Shown: in pieces, positions 7,984 to 15,679 of the stretch | How positions within the stretch are numbered: position 1 is the first letter of the stretch | Layout of the letters: each line of letters opens with the position of its first letter | From: Clostridia bacterium | GTDB lineage: Bacteria; Bacillota; Clostridia; Christensenellales; CAG-1252 | Assembly: GCA_017615495.1 (NCBI GenBank) | Contig: JAGAAA010000077.1 | Location: forward strand, 1-44,131 | Length of the DNA stretch: 44,131 nucleotides | Reading direction: 5' to 3' | The notes under the pieces: generated by a model | Told to the model about the DNA's origin: nothing | What the model saw: only the letters and a program-made list of their open reading frames with translations | Databases searched by the model: none | Position numbers and translations under genes: made by a program

Positions 7984-9321
7984 TCAGCAAATGCCCTGAG
8001 CCATCATAGCGTCCGCGATCTTCTTGAACGCGGCGATGTTTGCGCCGAGGACGAGGTTCTTGGGTTGGCCGTATTCCGCAGCGGCGGAGCTGATGTTCTT
8101 GAAGATGTTCTTCATGATGCCCTTAAGTTTGGCGTCAACTTCTTCAAAGCTCCAGAACATTCTACCGCTGGACTGAGCCATTTCAAGCGCGCTGGTAGCA
8201 ACGCCGCCCGCGTTGGCAGCCTTACCGGGAGCAAAGAGCACGCCTGCGCCTTGGAGCAACTTGGTCGCTTCGAGAGTGGTGGGCATGTTTGCGCCTTCCG
8301 CCACAGCGATGACGCCGTTCTTGATAAGAGCGGCAGCGCCCTTCTCGTCAAGTTCGTTTTGCGTAGCGCACGGGAGAGCAACGTCGCACTTCACCGTCCA
8401 GATGTCACGGCAGTTGTCGCCGTAAACAGCGTCGGGATGCTTTGCAAGATATTCCTTGATCCTGCCCCTCTTAACTTCCTTGATCTCCTTGATGAGCTCG
8501 ATGTCGATGCCGTTCTTGTCATAGATGTAACCGTTGGAATCGCTCATCGCAACGACTTTGCCGCCAAGCTCGGTCGCCTTGACCGCAGCATAGATAGCAA
8601 CGTTACCGCTACCGGAAACCACCACCGTCTTGCCGGAGATGGAGGAACCGAAGTGGGTAAGCATCTCGCTTGCGAGATAAACGAGGCCGAAGCCGGTGGC
8701 TTCTTTTCTGGCAAGGGAGCCGCCGTAGGACAAGCCACGACCGGTCAAAACGCCGACGTGCTCGTTGGCAAGCTTCTTGTAGTAACCGAACATATAACCG
8801 ATCTCACGGCCGCCTACGCCGATGTCACCCGCGGGGACGTCGGTATCCGCGCCGATGTGGCGATAAAGCTCAGCCATGAAAGCCTGGCAGAAACGCATGA
8901 TCTCGTTTTCGGACTTGCCTTTGGGGTCGAAATCACTGCCGCCCTTGCCGCCGCCGATGGGAAGACCGGTCAAGGAGTTCTTAAAGATCTGCTCGAAGCC
9001 GAGGAACTTCAAAATGGAAAGGTTCACAGACGGATGGAAGCGAAGACCGCCCTTGTAAGGACCGATCGCGCTGTTGTATTGCACTCTGTAACCCTTGTTG
9101 ACTCTGACAACGCCGTTGTCATCCACCCAAGGCACTCTGAATAAGATCACGCGCTCCGGCTCGACGAGCATGTCGAGAAGCCCGCGCGCTTCATACTCGG
9201 GATGCTTGTCGAAAACGACCGACAAACTGTCGAGCACTTCCGTCGCAGCCTGATGGAATTCAGGTTGGTTGGGATTCTTTGCTTTGAGTTCTTCCAAAAC
9301 TTTGTTTACGTAACTGTTCAT
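7984..9321 (-). CDS. gdhA: NADP-type glutamate dehydrogenase
   Basis: The 445-residue protein is a hexameric-type glutamate dehydrogenase that interconverts 2-oxoglutarate plus ammonium and glutamate in the cytosol. The catalytic lysine is Lys126 in PIGGGKGGSDFDP. The substrate-site lysine segment YKGGLRFHPSV (about 89-99) and the conserved PAGDIGVGGREIGYMFGYYKK block are present, and the Rossmann dinucleotide motif GSGNVA follows near residue 240. Length and sequence type match the biosynthetic NADPH enzymes (GdhA family I). It lies 28 bases downstream of icd, transcribed with it, and is closed by the terminator at 7930-7961. Pairing with isocitrate dehydrogenase places 2-oxoglutarate production and its amination under one promoter. 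Coenzyme preference is inferred from family, not tested. Confidence 0.96.
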   Translation of the reverse strand: MNSYVNKVLEELKAKNPNQPEFHQAATEVLDSLSVVFDKHPEYEARGLLDMLVEPERVILFRVPWVDDNGVVRVNKGYRVQYNSAIGPYKGGLRFHPSVNLSILKFLGFEQIFKNSLTGLPIGGGKGGSDFDPKGKSENEIMRFCQAFMAELYRHIGADTDVPAGDIGVGGREIGYMFGYYKKLANEHVGVLTGRGLSYGGSLARKEATGFGLVYLASEMLTHFGSSISGKTVVVSGSGNVAIYAAVKATELGGKVVAMSDSNGYIYDKNGIDIELIKEIKEVKRGRIKEYLAKHPDAVYGDNCRDIWTVKCDVALPCATQNELDEKGAAALIKNGVIAVAEGANMPTTLEATKLLQGAGVLFAPGKAANAGGVATSALEMAQSSGRMFWSFEEVDAKLKGIMKNIFKNISSAAAEYGQPKNLVLGANIAAFKKIADAMMAQGIC

Positions 9322-9349
9322 AATCCGCTCCTTTTATTTTTTTGCTATA

Positions 9350-10564
9350 TCAAAGCGCCTTTTCAAGACGCTCGGCAATCTTATGCAGGAACTCCATCGT
9401 GGTAAGAGCGACGGGCTCCACGCCATCCTTTTTGAAGATGGCTTTTAAATCTCCGGTCATATAACCGCTTTCCACCGTTTCGATCGTCGCCTTTTCAAGC
9501 AATTCCGCATAACGGACGAGGTCGGGGGTGCCGTCAAGCTCGCCCCTCTTCTTCAAACCGCCCGTCCACGCAAAGATGGTTGCGATGGGGTTGGTACCGG
9601 TGGATTCCCCTTTCAAGTGTCTGTAATAGTGTCTGGTCACGGTGCCGTGCGCCGCTTCAAACTCAAACTTGCCGCTCGGAGAAACCAGCACGGAAGTCAT
9701 CATCGCAAGCGAACCGAACGCGGTGGCGAGCATATCGCTCATCACGTCGCCGTCGTAGTTTTTGCAAGCCCAAATAAAGCCGCCTTTGCTACGCATGACG
9801 CGAGCGACCGCGTCGTCGATGAGCGTGTAGAAATAGGTGATGCCCTTCTCCTCAAACGCCGCTTTGTAATTGGCGTCGTATTCCTCTTGGAAAATATCTT
9901 TGAAACGATGGTCGTAGGTGGCGCTGATGGTATCCTTGGAGCTGAACCAAAGATCGAGCCCTTTCGTGAGCGCATAGTTGAAGCAGCTCTTTGCGAAACT
10001 GCGGATGCTGCTATCCAAATTGTGCATACCCAAGGCAACGCCGCCCGACTTTACGTAATCGGCAATCAAGATGCGTTTTTCCTCCCCCTCGGAAGTGATG
10101 ACGAGTTCCGCCTTGCTACCCTTGGGACAAAGCGCTTCGACGTCCTTATAAACGTCACCGTAAGCGTGACGCGCAATGATGATGGGGCTTGTCCAGGCAG
10201 GGACGAGGGGTGAAATACCGCTTGCCATAATGGGCTCGCGGAAGACGGTGCCGTCCAACGCAGCGCGGATGGTGCCGTTGGGGCTCTTCCACATAGAAGA
10301 AAGAGAGTACTCCGTCATCCTCTGCGCGTTGGGAGTGATGGTGGCGCACTTTACGCCCACACCCAAGCGGTCGATGGCCGCGGCGGCGTCCTTGGTAACT
10401 TGGTCCTTGGTGGCTTCGCGGTTTACGAGAGAAAGATCGTAGTACTCGGATTTTAAGTCAACGTACGGAAAAATCAACACGTCTTTGATCCACTGCCAAA
10501 TGACACGGGTCATTTCATCGCCGTCCAACTCAACAACGGGTGTTAACATCTTGATCTTGTCCAT
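9350..10564 (-). CDS. icd: NADP-dependent isocitrate dehydrogenase
   Basis: This 404-residue enzyme oxidatively decarboxylates isocitrate to 2-oxoglutarate. It is of the eukaryote-like homodimeric NADP type (subfamily II): it begins KMLTPVVELDGDEMTRVIWQWIKD, carries the phosphate/substrate-binding segment SPNGTIRAALDGTVFREPI, and has the metal-binding Asp region KNYDGDVMSDMLA. The start was set at the ATG at 10564, because a GGAGG site ends 6 bases upstream; the frame also contains an ATG four codons earlier, inside that ribosome binding site. The gene is first in an operon with gdhA, under its own promoter at 10585-10614. No aconitase or citrate synthase is in the window. Confidence 0.95.
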   Translation of the reverse strand: MDKIKMLTPVVELDGDEMTRVIWQWIKDVLIFPYVDLKSEYYDLSLVNREATKDQVTKDAAAAIDRLGVGVKCATITPNAQRMTEYSLSSMWKSPNGTIRAALDGTVFREPIMASGISPLVPAWTSPIIIARHAYGDVYKDVEALCPKGSKAELVITSEGEEKRILIADYVKSGGVALGMHNLDSSIRSFAKSCFNYALTKGLDLWFSSKDTISATYDHRFKDIFQEEYDANYKAAFEEKGITYFYTLIDDAVARVMRSKGGFIWACKNYDGDVMSDMLATAFGSLAMMTSVLVSPSGKFEFEAAHGTVTRHYYRHLKGESTGTNPIATIFAWTGGLKKRGELDGTPDLVRYAELLEKATIETVESGYMTGDLKAIFKKDGVEPVALTTMEFLHKIAERLEKAL

Positions 10565-10584
10565 AGTATCCTCCATTCTTAAGA

Positions 10585-10614
10585 ATTATATCACCCAAAA
10601 CGACTGTTTTGCAA
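10585..10614 (-). promoter_or_regulatory. icd-gdhA promoter with extended -10
   Basis: On the minus strand TTGCAA (10609-10614) is followed after 18 bases by TATAAT (10585-10590), preceded by TG one base upstream (extended -10). The leader of about 14 bases carries the GGAGG site of icd. The promoter sits between the ddl stop and icd, so icd-gdhA is independent of the upstream cell-wall operon, although no terminator after ddl was found. Confidence 0.75.
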
Positions 10615-10625
10615 CAATTCAACGG

Positions 10626-11699
10626 TCATTTTTGAGAGAAAGCGGATAGATTCTCTAAAACCCGGCTATTAAAAGAGATTATATCTCTTTGAGAAAAGCG
10701 CCGAATTCCCTCCTTTACGACGCGAAAAAGAAGCTCCGGGAACTCGATCCCAACCGCCTCAAACAAGTAATACGCAAGCGACCCGGGTTGCGAGTTGATC
10801 TCGTTCAAATACAAAACGTCCGACGTTTCGTCATAGAGGTAATCGACCCGAGCGATGCCGTCAAGTTCAAAGGCACGGTAGACCTGCTCCGTGGTTTCGC
10901 GCACCCTGTTCGCGAGCGCGCCTTCCACGAGAGCATTCGCGCCGCTTTTGTATTTGCCGCCCTCGTACTTTTCCCGAAAGGTCAAAAATTCACGCCAAGG
11001 CTTGGGGTTTTCCACCCCGCTGACAACTATGTTGTCACCCTCGCGAAAGGCGGCACAATTCAGCTCTCTGACATTTGAAACGAGTTCCTCGATCACGACG
11101 TCCGCGTCAAAGGAAAACGCAAGCGCAACGGCGCTTATCAGTTCAAGTTCGTCGTGCGCCACCCCGACGCCGATGCTGGAGCCCAGCCGCGCGGGTTTTA
11201 CGATCAGTGGGTAACGGAGCGCTTTTGCCCGTTCGATCACGTCTTCCCCTCGGTGTCCGACGACGCCTTTTGCCGTTTTGAACCCCTTTTCGGCGCAGAC
11301 GGTCTTGGTCATACGCTTATCCATCGTGACGGCGGAAGCAAGCGGCGAAGAAGCGGTATATGCCAAGTCAAAGCACTCCATCAAAGCCGAAAAGCGCCCA
11401 TCCTCCCCCTCTCCGCCGTGGCAGCATAAAATCACGCAATCCAGCGCCGTTTTTCTATGCCCGACGCGGATGGCGCCACGATCCTCTTTTTTATGAAAAA
11501 GGAGTTTTCTTTTCTTAACGCGGTTTTTGGCAAAATCTTCAATGCGGAGATCACCTTTTACCAAGTAAAATTCTCCGTCTTTTGCGTAGATCTGGTAAAT
11601 TTCCGCCCGCCCTTTGAGCGCCGCCGTCACCTCAGCCGCCGTGATGATTGAAATATCGTGTTCGTAACTTCTTCCGCCAAATAATACGCCGAGTTTCAT
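10626..11699 (-). CDS. ddl: D-alanine--D-alanine ligase
   Basis: The 357-residue ATP-grasp enzyme joins two D-alanines for the peptidoglycan stem peptide. The N-terminal FGGRSYEHDISIITA block is the Ddl signature; EHDIS replaces the common EHEVS. ATP-grasp features follow: VTMDKRMTK, the YPLIVKPARLGSSIGVGVA glycine loop, the central EELVSNVRELNC strand, and the catalytic/metal-binding LNEINSQPGSLAYYLFE, where Glu and Asn bind Mg2+. Length is ordinary. It is 8 bases downstream of murF, whose product uses D-Ala-D-Ala, so the two steps are coupled by gene order. It is the last gene of the tsaE-to-ddl operon. Confidence 0.94.
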   Translation of the reverse strand: MKLGVLFGGRSYEHDISIITAAEVTAALKGRAEIYQIYAKDGEFYLVKGDLRIEDFAKNRVKKRKLLFHKKEDRGAIRVGHRKTALDCVILCCHGGEGEDGRFSALMECFDLAYTASSPLASAVTMDKRMTKTVCAEKGFKTAKGVVGHRGEDVIERAKALRYPLIVKPARLGSSIGVGVAHDELELISAVALAFSFDADVVIEELVSNVRELNCAAFREGDNIVVSGVENPKPWREFLTFREKYEGGKYKSGANALVEGALANRVRETTEQVYRAFELDGIARVDYLYDETSDVLYLNEINSQPGSLAYYLFEAVGIEFPELLFRVVKEGIRRFSQRDIISFNSRVLENLSAFSQK

Positions 11700-11707
11700 A
11701 CCCCCTC

Positions 11708-13228
11708 CTACAACAAATAATCGCGCGGGAGGTCGCTCATGATCAAAAGCACGTCTCCCTTTTTTAATATCTTCGCAAACAACGCTGAAGCTTCCTTGGT
11801 GTTTTCCACGCGAAAGACCGTCGTTCTTTCTTCCAACCCCTCTACCACTTCATCGCCGTACCTGCCTTTGCAAACGACGGCGACCGAAGCGACGGATGAT
11901 ATTTTTTGCCCCAAAGCGCGATTTTGGACTTCTTCCTCTTTGCCGAGTTCCACAATGCCGGAAGTGTAAACGATCTTCCTTTCCCCCTCAAAATACCGCA
12001 AAGACTCCAGCGCCACGGCGGCGCCGACGGGATTGGCGTTGTAACCGTCGTCAATGACCGTTACGTCGCCGCTTTTTATCACCTCAAAACGGTGTGAAGG
12101 CGGATAGCACCGTTTTGCCGCAGATGCCACCTTCTCCCACGGAACGCCCAGTTCAACGGCTACCGCCGCGGCGACGGAAATATCTATCGCGCAAGCCGTT
12201 CCGACGCAAGGGGTTTCTATCCGCATCCGTTCGTTGCCTTTTGCAAGAGTAAAAGTCGATCCGCAAGAGGTAAAATTCTGTTCCGAAATAATATAATCCG
12301 CATTTTCGTACCCGACGCCGACCTTTTTGCCTCGCCGTTTTTCATAAAGCTTTCTAACGAGGGGGTCGGTCAAGTTGTAGACCACGAGCCCTTCTTCCGG
12401 CACCCTTTCTGCAAGGACGTTCTTTTCCGCAAGAACGGCTTCCATCGTGCCGAAGGTCTCAAGGTGTTGCGGGGCGATGCCCGTGATCACTCCGACGTCC
12501 GGGCGGACGATATCGCACAATTCGGCAATATCCCCCCTTCGCCTGGCGCCCATTTCCAAAACGAGCATTTGTTCCCGCCCCGTCGCTTCCGTAAGCGTTT
12601 TCGCAACGCCGAGCGGCGTGTTGAAGTTTTCAGGCGAAGCCAAGGTGCAAAACTCTGCGGAAAGCAACTGCTCAAGATATTTTTTGACGCTGGTTTTGCC
12701 GTAACTGCCCGTCACCCCAATTTTAGTCGCGTTCGCACGCGAAAGCGCGCGCTTTGCCCTTTTTACGTAACGATGATTGTTTGCTTTTTCGATCGGACCG
12801 AGAATAACGGCAGATAAAACGACAAAAAGCGGCGCGGAAGATGGCGCCGTCGCCCAAACGCCGCTTGCCGAGGCAAAATACAGCCAAATAAGCGCAACGA
12901 CGTATAGTGCCGTCGAAAGCACCAACAAGCGCACCAAACGGCGCGTATAATGCATATTAATCCGCATTTTTCTATGCGTAAGAAGCACAAATGACGCCGT
13001 CGTAAAATAAAAGGCGAACGTCCAAATGGCAACGAGAAAAGGCGAAAGCGTCAAAAGGACGACCGTTTCCGCCGCCGTTGCCGGCAAAAAATACGCCGCG
13101 CAAGCGATCAATTGTTTTTTCGCGCGAAGAAGCGCTTTTAAGCGGTAGCCGCCCCCTTGCAGCACCGAGGCAAATGGCAACGAAAGGAAGTACGCAAGCC
13201 CCGCCGAGAGCAAAATGGAAGCGATCAT
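11708..13228 (-). CDS. murF: MurF-type Mur ligase with an N-terminal membrane domain
   Basis: The 506-residue protein carries a full Mur-ligase catalytic part: ATP loop GVTGSYGKTS at about 171-180, MGARRRGDIAELC in the central domain, and the ligase C-terminal domain with VIDDGYNANPVGAAVAL. This is the UDP-MurNAc-tripeptide:D-Ala-D-Ala ligase pattern. In place of the usual soluble MurF N-terminal substrate domain, the first ~150 residues hold four to five hydrophobic segments (about 1-22, 40-82, 100-121, 131-147), so the ligase is predicted to be membrane-tethered. The start at 13228 overlaps the hydrolase stop (ATGA); a longer frame to 13318 would run into that gene without a ribosome binding site. 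With ddl immediately downstream, MurF is the best name, but the altered N-terminus leaves some doubt over substrate. Confidence 0.88.
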   Translation of the reverse strand: MIASILLSAGLAYFLSLPFASVLQGGGYRLKALLRAKKQLIACAAYFLPATAAETVVLLTLSPFLVAIWTFAFYFTTASFVLLTHRKMRINMHYTRRLVRLLVLSTALYVVALIWLYFASASGVWATAPSSAPLFVVLSAVILGPIEKANNHRYVKRAKRALSRANATKIGVTGSYGKTSVKKYLEQLLSAEFCTLASPENFNTPLGVAKTLTEATGREQMLVLEMGARRRGDIAELCDIVRPDVGVITGIAPQHLETFGTMEAVLAEKNVLAERVPEEGLVVYNLTDPLVRKLYEKRRGKKVGVGYENADYIISEQNFTSCGSTFTLAKGNERMRIETPCVGTACAIDISVAAAVAVELGVPWEKVASAAKRCYPPSHRFEVIKSGDVTVIDDGYNANPVGAAVALESLRYFEGERKIVYTSGIVELGKEEEVQNRALGQKISSVASVAVVCKGRYGDEVVEGLEERTTVFRVENTKEASALFAKILKKGDVLLIMSDLPRDYLL

Positions 13229-13917
13229 ACTCTTCTCCGAAAGGCGCGCAAGATGCGATAGGTAAGATCCGCTTTTTCCAAATAAGCAAAATGCCCGCAC
13301 CCTTCCATTACGACGCATTCGCTTCCTTTTATCAGTTTATTGAGCCGCCTGCACATATAAAGCGGCGTTTCCTTATCCCGGCTTCCCCACAAAAGCAAGG
13401 TGGGCGCAGTGATCGAGCGGGCGTCCTTTTCACTGCTTTCGTTGACCACGTTTAAAAAGGTTTGCTTCATCACGCCGGAAAGTTTTCGGTAATCCTCGCT
13501 TCCTTTCGGAAGCGTTTTAAGTTTTAAGCGCTTTGCTATTTTGTACGCCGCCACCCTCAAGCGATATTTAATTCCCCTTCTGGGCAAAATTCCCGCGCTG
13601 TCCATCAACACGACCCCCGCGAAATTACGGTCGTTTGCCGCCAAGCGCATGGCAACGCGCCCGCCGAAAGAATGCCCGACCAGCACCGCGTTTTCCACAC
13701 CGAGTTCGCCAAGAAGTTCTCTTACCCCCGCCGCGTACCCGCCGACGGTCAAAGCAAAAGGAGGATGCGGCGTTTTGCCAAATCCGTACAAATCGATCAA
13801 AACAACTCTGAATTCGGAGAAAAGTCGGTCGGCAAGCCCTTGGAAGGACGCGATTTCGCCGCCCCAACCGTGCAAAAAGACAAGGCACTTGCCTTTTCCG
13901 TGATCCAAATAGTTGAT
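13225..13917 (-). CDS. Alpha/beta-fold hydrolase
   Basis: About 230 residues with the alpha/beta-hydrolase core: oxyanion segment FLHGWGG, nucleophile elbow GHSFGG (Ser83 in this numbering), acid Asp181 in LLLWGSRD, and His209 in EGCGHFAYLE. The triad is complete; the natural substrate is not evident. The start is unusual. A strong AAGGAGG site at 13923-13930 overlaps the rimI stop, and the nearest in-frame candidates are ATC (13917, 5 bases away) and TTG (13908, 14 bases away). The in-frame ATG at 14007 lies 80 bases inside rimI and has no site. Family members normally begin just before the INYxDxGxG strand, which supports the downstream start. It is the fourth gene of the tsaE operon and overlaps murF by 4 bases. 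Confidence 0.8.
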   Translation of the reverse strand: MNYLDHGKGKCLVFLHGWGGEIASFQGLADRLFSEFRVVLIDLYGFGKTPHPPFALTVGGYAAGVRELLGELGVENAVLVGHSFGGRVAMRLAANDRNFAGVVLMDSAGILPRRGIKYRLRVAAYKIAKRLKLKTLPKGSEDYRKLSGVMKQTFLNVVNESSEKDARSITAPTLLLWGSRDKETPLYMCRRLNKLIKGSECVVMEGCGHFAYLEKADLTYRILRAFRRRV

Positions 13918-13927
13918 AGCTGCCTCC

Positions 13928-14371
13928 TTATAGCTCCAACCAGTAAATGAGCGCGTTTTCCTTATCCGTGTAGTAATGCGGTCTGACGCCTGCCGAGGTA
14001 AACCCAAACTTTTCGTAAAGACGTATTGCCGGCAGATTGCTTTCGCGCACTTCGAGAGTTACGGCGCGAGCGGATAAGGCGCGCGCTTTTTCCGTCAAAT
14101 GCGTGATCAGCTTGTTGCCGACGCCCTTTTGCCTGAAAGCAGGGTCGACCGCCACATTCAATATATGCAGCTCATCCAAAATGTGTAAAAAACCGTAATA
14201 ACCGATGATTTTTTGCTCAAAAACCGCCACGTAAAAGCAAGAAAGCGGTTCCTTCATCTCCGAAAGGATCATTTCTTCGCTCCACGGCGTTTTGAAAGAA
14301 ACCTTTTCGATCTCCGCGATCTGTTTGACGTCAGCGGCTAACGCCTCCCTGATCAAAAATTCTTCCGTCAT
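13928..14371 (-). CDS. rimI: Ribosomal-protein-S18-alanine N-acetyltransferase
   Basis: A 147-residue GNAT-fold acetyltransferase. The acetyl-CoA loop region FRQKGVGNKLITHL (motif A, R/Q-x-x-G-x-G) is at about residues 79-92, and the RimI hallmark LEVRESNLPAIRLYEKFGF...GVRPHYYTDKENALIYWLEL is at the C-terminus. RimI acetylates the N-terminal alanine of ribosomal protein S18. Its position directly after tsaB, overlapping it by 4 bases, is the widespread bacterial arrangement tsaE-tsaB-rimI, which strengthens the name. Some firmicute RimI proteins acetylate other N-termini, so the exact target is inferred. Confidence 0.92.
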   Translation of the reverse strand: MTEEFLIREALAADVKQIAEIEKVSFKTPWSEEMILSEMKEPLSCFYVAVFEQKIIGYYGFLHILDELHILNVAVDPAFRQKGVGNKLITHLTEKARALSARAVTLEVRESNLPAIRLYEKFGFTSAGVRPHYYTDKENALIYWLEL

Positions 14372-14964
14372 GCCTTTTGATCCTTCATGCGTTCCGCTTG
14401 CGACTTGCGCATATAGTTGGGTTTCAAATAGGTGGTTTCCTTTGTAGGAGCGCAGGCGGAAAACTCCTTTTCCTCAAACGCTTTGCGCGCGGCAAGAAGC
14501 GCGCCGGCGGGCAACTCTTCCAAAAGATCTTCTTGAAAAACCGTTCCTTCGGGGAGGTCCTTTTTATCGATGTTTTCTTGCGTGAGCGCGCCCCCGAGGT
14601 TAAGCGCGGCGTAACAACTGTCGTGTCCGGCGTCGATGGCAAAACACTTGGCGTTCGGACGGACGGAACGCATCACGTCAAAGGAAGTCAAGGCAAACCG
14701 CGGAAGCGAAAGCGCAAAGCATACGGCGTTTGCAAAGGTAACGCCGATACGGATGCCGGTAAAAGAGCCGGGGCCGACCACCGCCGCAACGCCGTCAAGG
14801 TCCTTTTGCTCGATGGATAGCTCGGCAAGAGCCTTTTTGCAAGCGGGTATCAAAGAAGATTGCGTGGAAAGCGCCGCGTCAAAATAAACGATCGCTTCCC
14901 TTTCGCCGTCAAACGCCGCGACGTACGATCTCTTTAACGTTGTGTCAAGGATCAACCCTTTCAT
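14368..14964 (-). CDS. tsaB: tRNA threonylcarbamoyladenosine biosynthesis protein TsaB
   Basis: The 198-residue protein is a Kae1/TsaD paralogue with an ASKHA fold. Recognisable are LDTTLKRSYVAAF at the start and the VVGPGSFTGIRIGVTFANA segment, the strongest TsaB signature. It is the scaffold that pairs with TsaD and TsaE to transfer the threonylcarbamoyl group to A37 of ANN-decoding tRNAs. It lacks the metal-binding histidines of TsaD, as expected. It lies 8 bases after tsaE and overlaps rimI by ATGA. TsaD and TsaC are not in the window. Confidence 0.93.
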   Translation of the reverse strand: MKGLILDTTLKRSYVAAFDGEREAIVYFDAALSTQSSLIPACKKALAELSIEQKDLDGVAAVVGPGSFTGIRIGVTFANAVCFALSLPRFALTSFDVMRSVRPNAKCFAIDAGHDSCYAALNLGGALTQENIDKKDLPEGTVFQEDLLEELPAGALLAARKAFEEKEFSACAPTKETTYLKPNYMRKSQAERMKDQKA

Positions 14965-14972
14965 AACCGCTC

Positions 14973-15386
14973 CTATACGTTTTTTGGCTCGGAAAAGGTT
15001 ATCTTGCGCCCTTCTCCAAAGTACTCCAACGAAATTTCAAACACGCGGGCGTGGAAATCGCGCGTCGCGCACCATTCCACCACGCATACGCCGTCCTTTT
15101 TGCCAAGGTATTCTTCCAGCCCCAGTTCGGTGATATCCCCCGAAAGACGGTACATATCCATATGATACAAAGCAAGAGTATCCCCTTCGTACTCTTTGAT
15201 GATGGTAAAGGTAGGCGAAGTGACGGGTTCTTTGACGCCCAAAGCAAGCGCGACGCCCTTGGTGAAAGTGGTCTTGCCCGCGCCGAGTTCCCCCGTAAGA
15301 AGCACGACGTCGCCGCCTTGCAACTTTGCCGCGAATTCCTTTGCCGCAGCGATGGTTTCTTCCCTTGTCTTTGTAATGATCTCCAT
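14973..15386 (-). CDS. tsaE: tRNA threonylcarbamoyladenosine biosynthesis ATPase TsaE
   Basis: The 137-residue P-loop ATPase supports the TsaB-TsaD complex in t6A37 formation. Walker A is GELGAGKTT (about 32-40), followed by the TSPTF segment and the LYHMDMYRL strand with the conserved aspartate, and VVEWCATR near the end; in most TsaE this last motif reads VEWPE/VEWG, so this is a variant. I start it at the ATG at 15386 (MEIITKTREE). The longer frame to 15473 has no matching residues and would run through the promoter. The -10 box ends 6 bases before this ATG, so the mRNA is predicted to be leaderless. It is the first gene of the operon tsaE-tsaB-rimI-hydrolase-murF-ddl. Confidence 0.92.
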   Translation of the reverse strand: MEIITKTREETIAAAKEFAAKLQGGDVVLLTGELGAGKTTFTKGVALALGVKEPVTSPTFTIIKEYEGDTLALYHMDMYRLSGDITELGLEEYLGKKDGVCVVEWCATRDFHARVFEISLEYFGEGRKITFSEPKNV

Positions 15387-15392
15387 ACCTTG

Positions 15393-15421
15393 ATTATAGC
15401 GATTTTCACAAAAAATGGCAA
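15393..15421 (-). promoter_or_regulatory. Promoter of the tsaE-ddl operon (predicted leaderless)
   Basis: On the minus strand TTGCCA (15416-15421) and a perfect TATAAT (15393-15398) are separated by 17 bases. Only six bases (CAAGGT) separate the -10 from the tsaE ATG, so transcription should begin at or next to the start codon. Confidence 0.8.
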
Positions 15422-15466
15422 CGATTTTGCGCCTTTGAGAATTTTTTGAAAAATCTCGAATTTTTC

Positions 15467-15500
15467 TTGACATTCTTTTGACGCGGGGCTAAAGTATAGT
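15467..15500 (+). promoter_or_regulatory. ribU promoter
   Basis: TTGACA at 15467-15472 is followed after 17 bases by TAAAGT (15490-15495); the overlapping TATAGT at 15495-15500 has a better sequence but a 22-base spacer. Either would start the transcript just before the FMN riboswitch. Confidence 0.6.
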
Positions 15501-15505
15501 CAGAT

Positions 15506-15616
15506 ACATTTTAGGGCGGAGTGCAATTCTCCACCGGTGGTATAGTCCACGAGCCCGCGAGGGTTGAGCAGGGGCGGTTCCTGCACCGACGGTATAGTCC
15601 GGATGAAGCAAAATGT
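15506..15616 (+). ncRNA. FMN riboswitch (RFN element)
   Basis: The conserved RFN landmarks occur in order: AGGGCGGAGTGCAATTCTCC, ACCGGTGGTA, GAGCCCGCGAG, then CACCGACGGTATAGTCCGGATGA. The closing P1 stem is exact (ACATTTT at 15506-15512 with AAAATGT at 15610-15616). It senses flavin mononucleotide and here should switch transcription of the riboflavin transporter gene ribU off when FMN is plentiful, through the hairpin and T-tract just downstream. Confidence 0.96.
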
Positions 15617-15634
15617 TCTTTTTTATTGTCTTTT

Positions 15635-15667
15635 TGCGCCCCGATTTGTGTCGGAGCACATTTTTTT
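15635..15667 (+). terminator. Riboswitch expression-platform terminator
   Basis: An imperfect 10-bp stem (arms 15635-15644 and 15651-15660, with two C-A mismatches) is followed by seven T and then immediately by the AGGAGG site of ribU. Its place between riboswitch and gene fits FMN-dependent transcription attenuation. The competing antiterminator pairing was not resolved by eye. Confidence 0.65.
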
Positions 15668-15679
15668 AGGAGGCGACTT

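Noticed and set aside
15422..15466. Inverted and direct repeats GAATTTTT between the tsaE and ribU promoters as an operator
   Set aside because: The repeats are low-complexity A/T tracts with a bulge. They may act as upstream promoter elements but do not support a specific protein-binding site.
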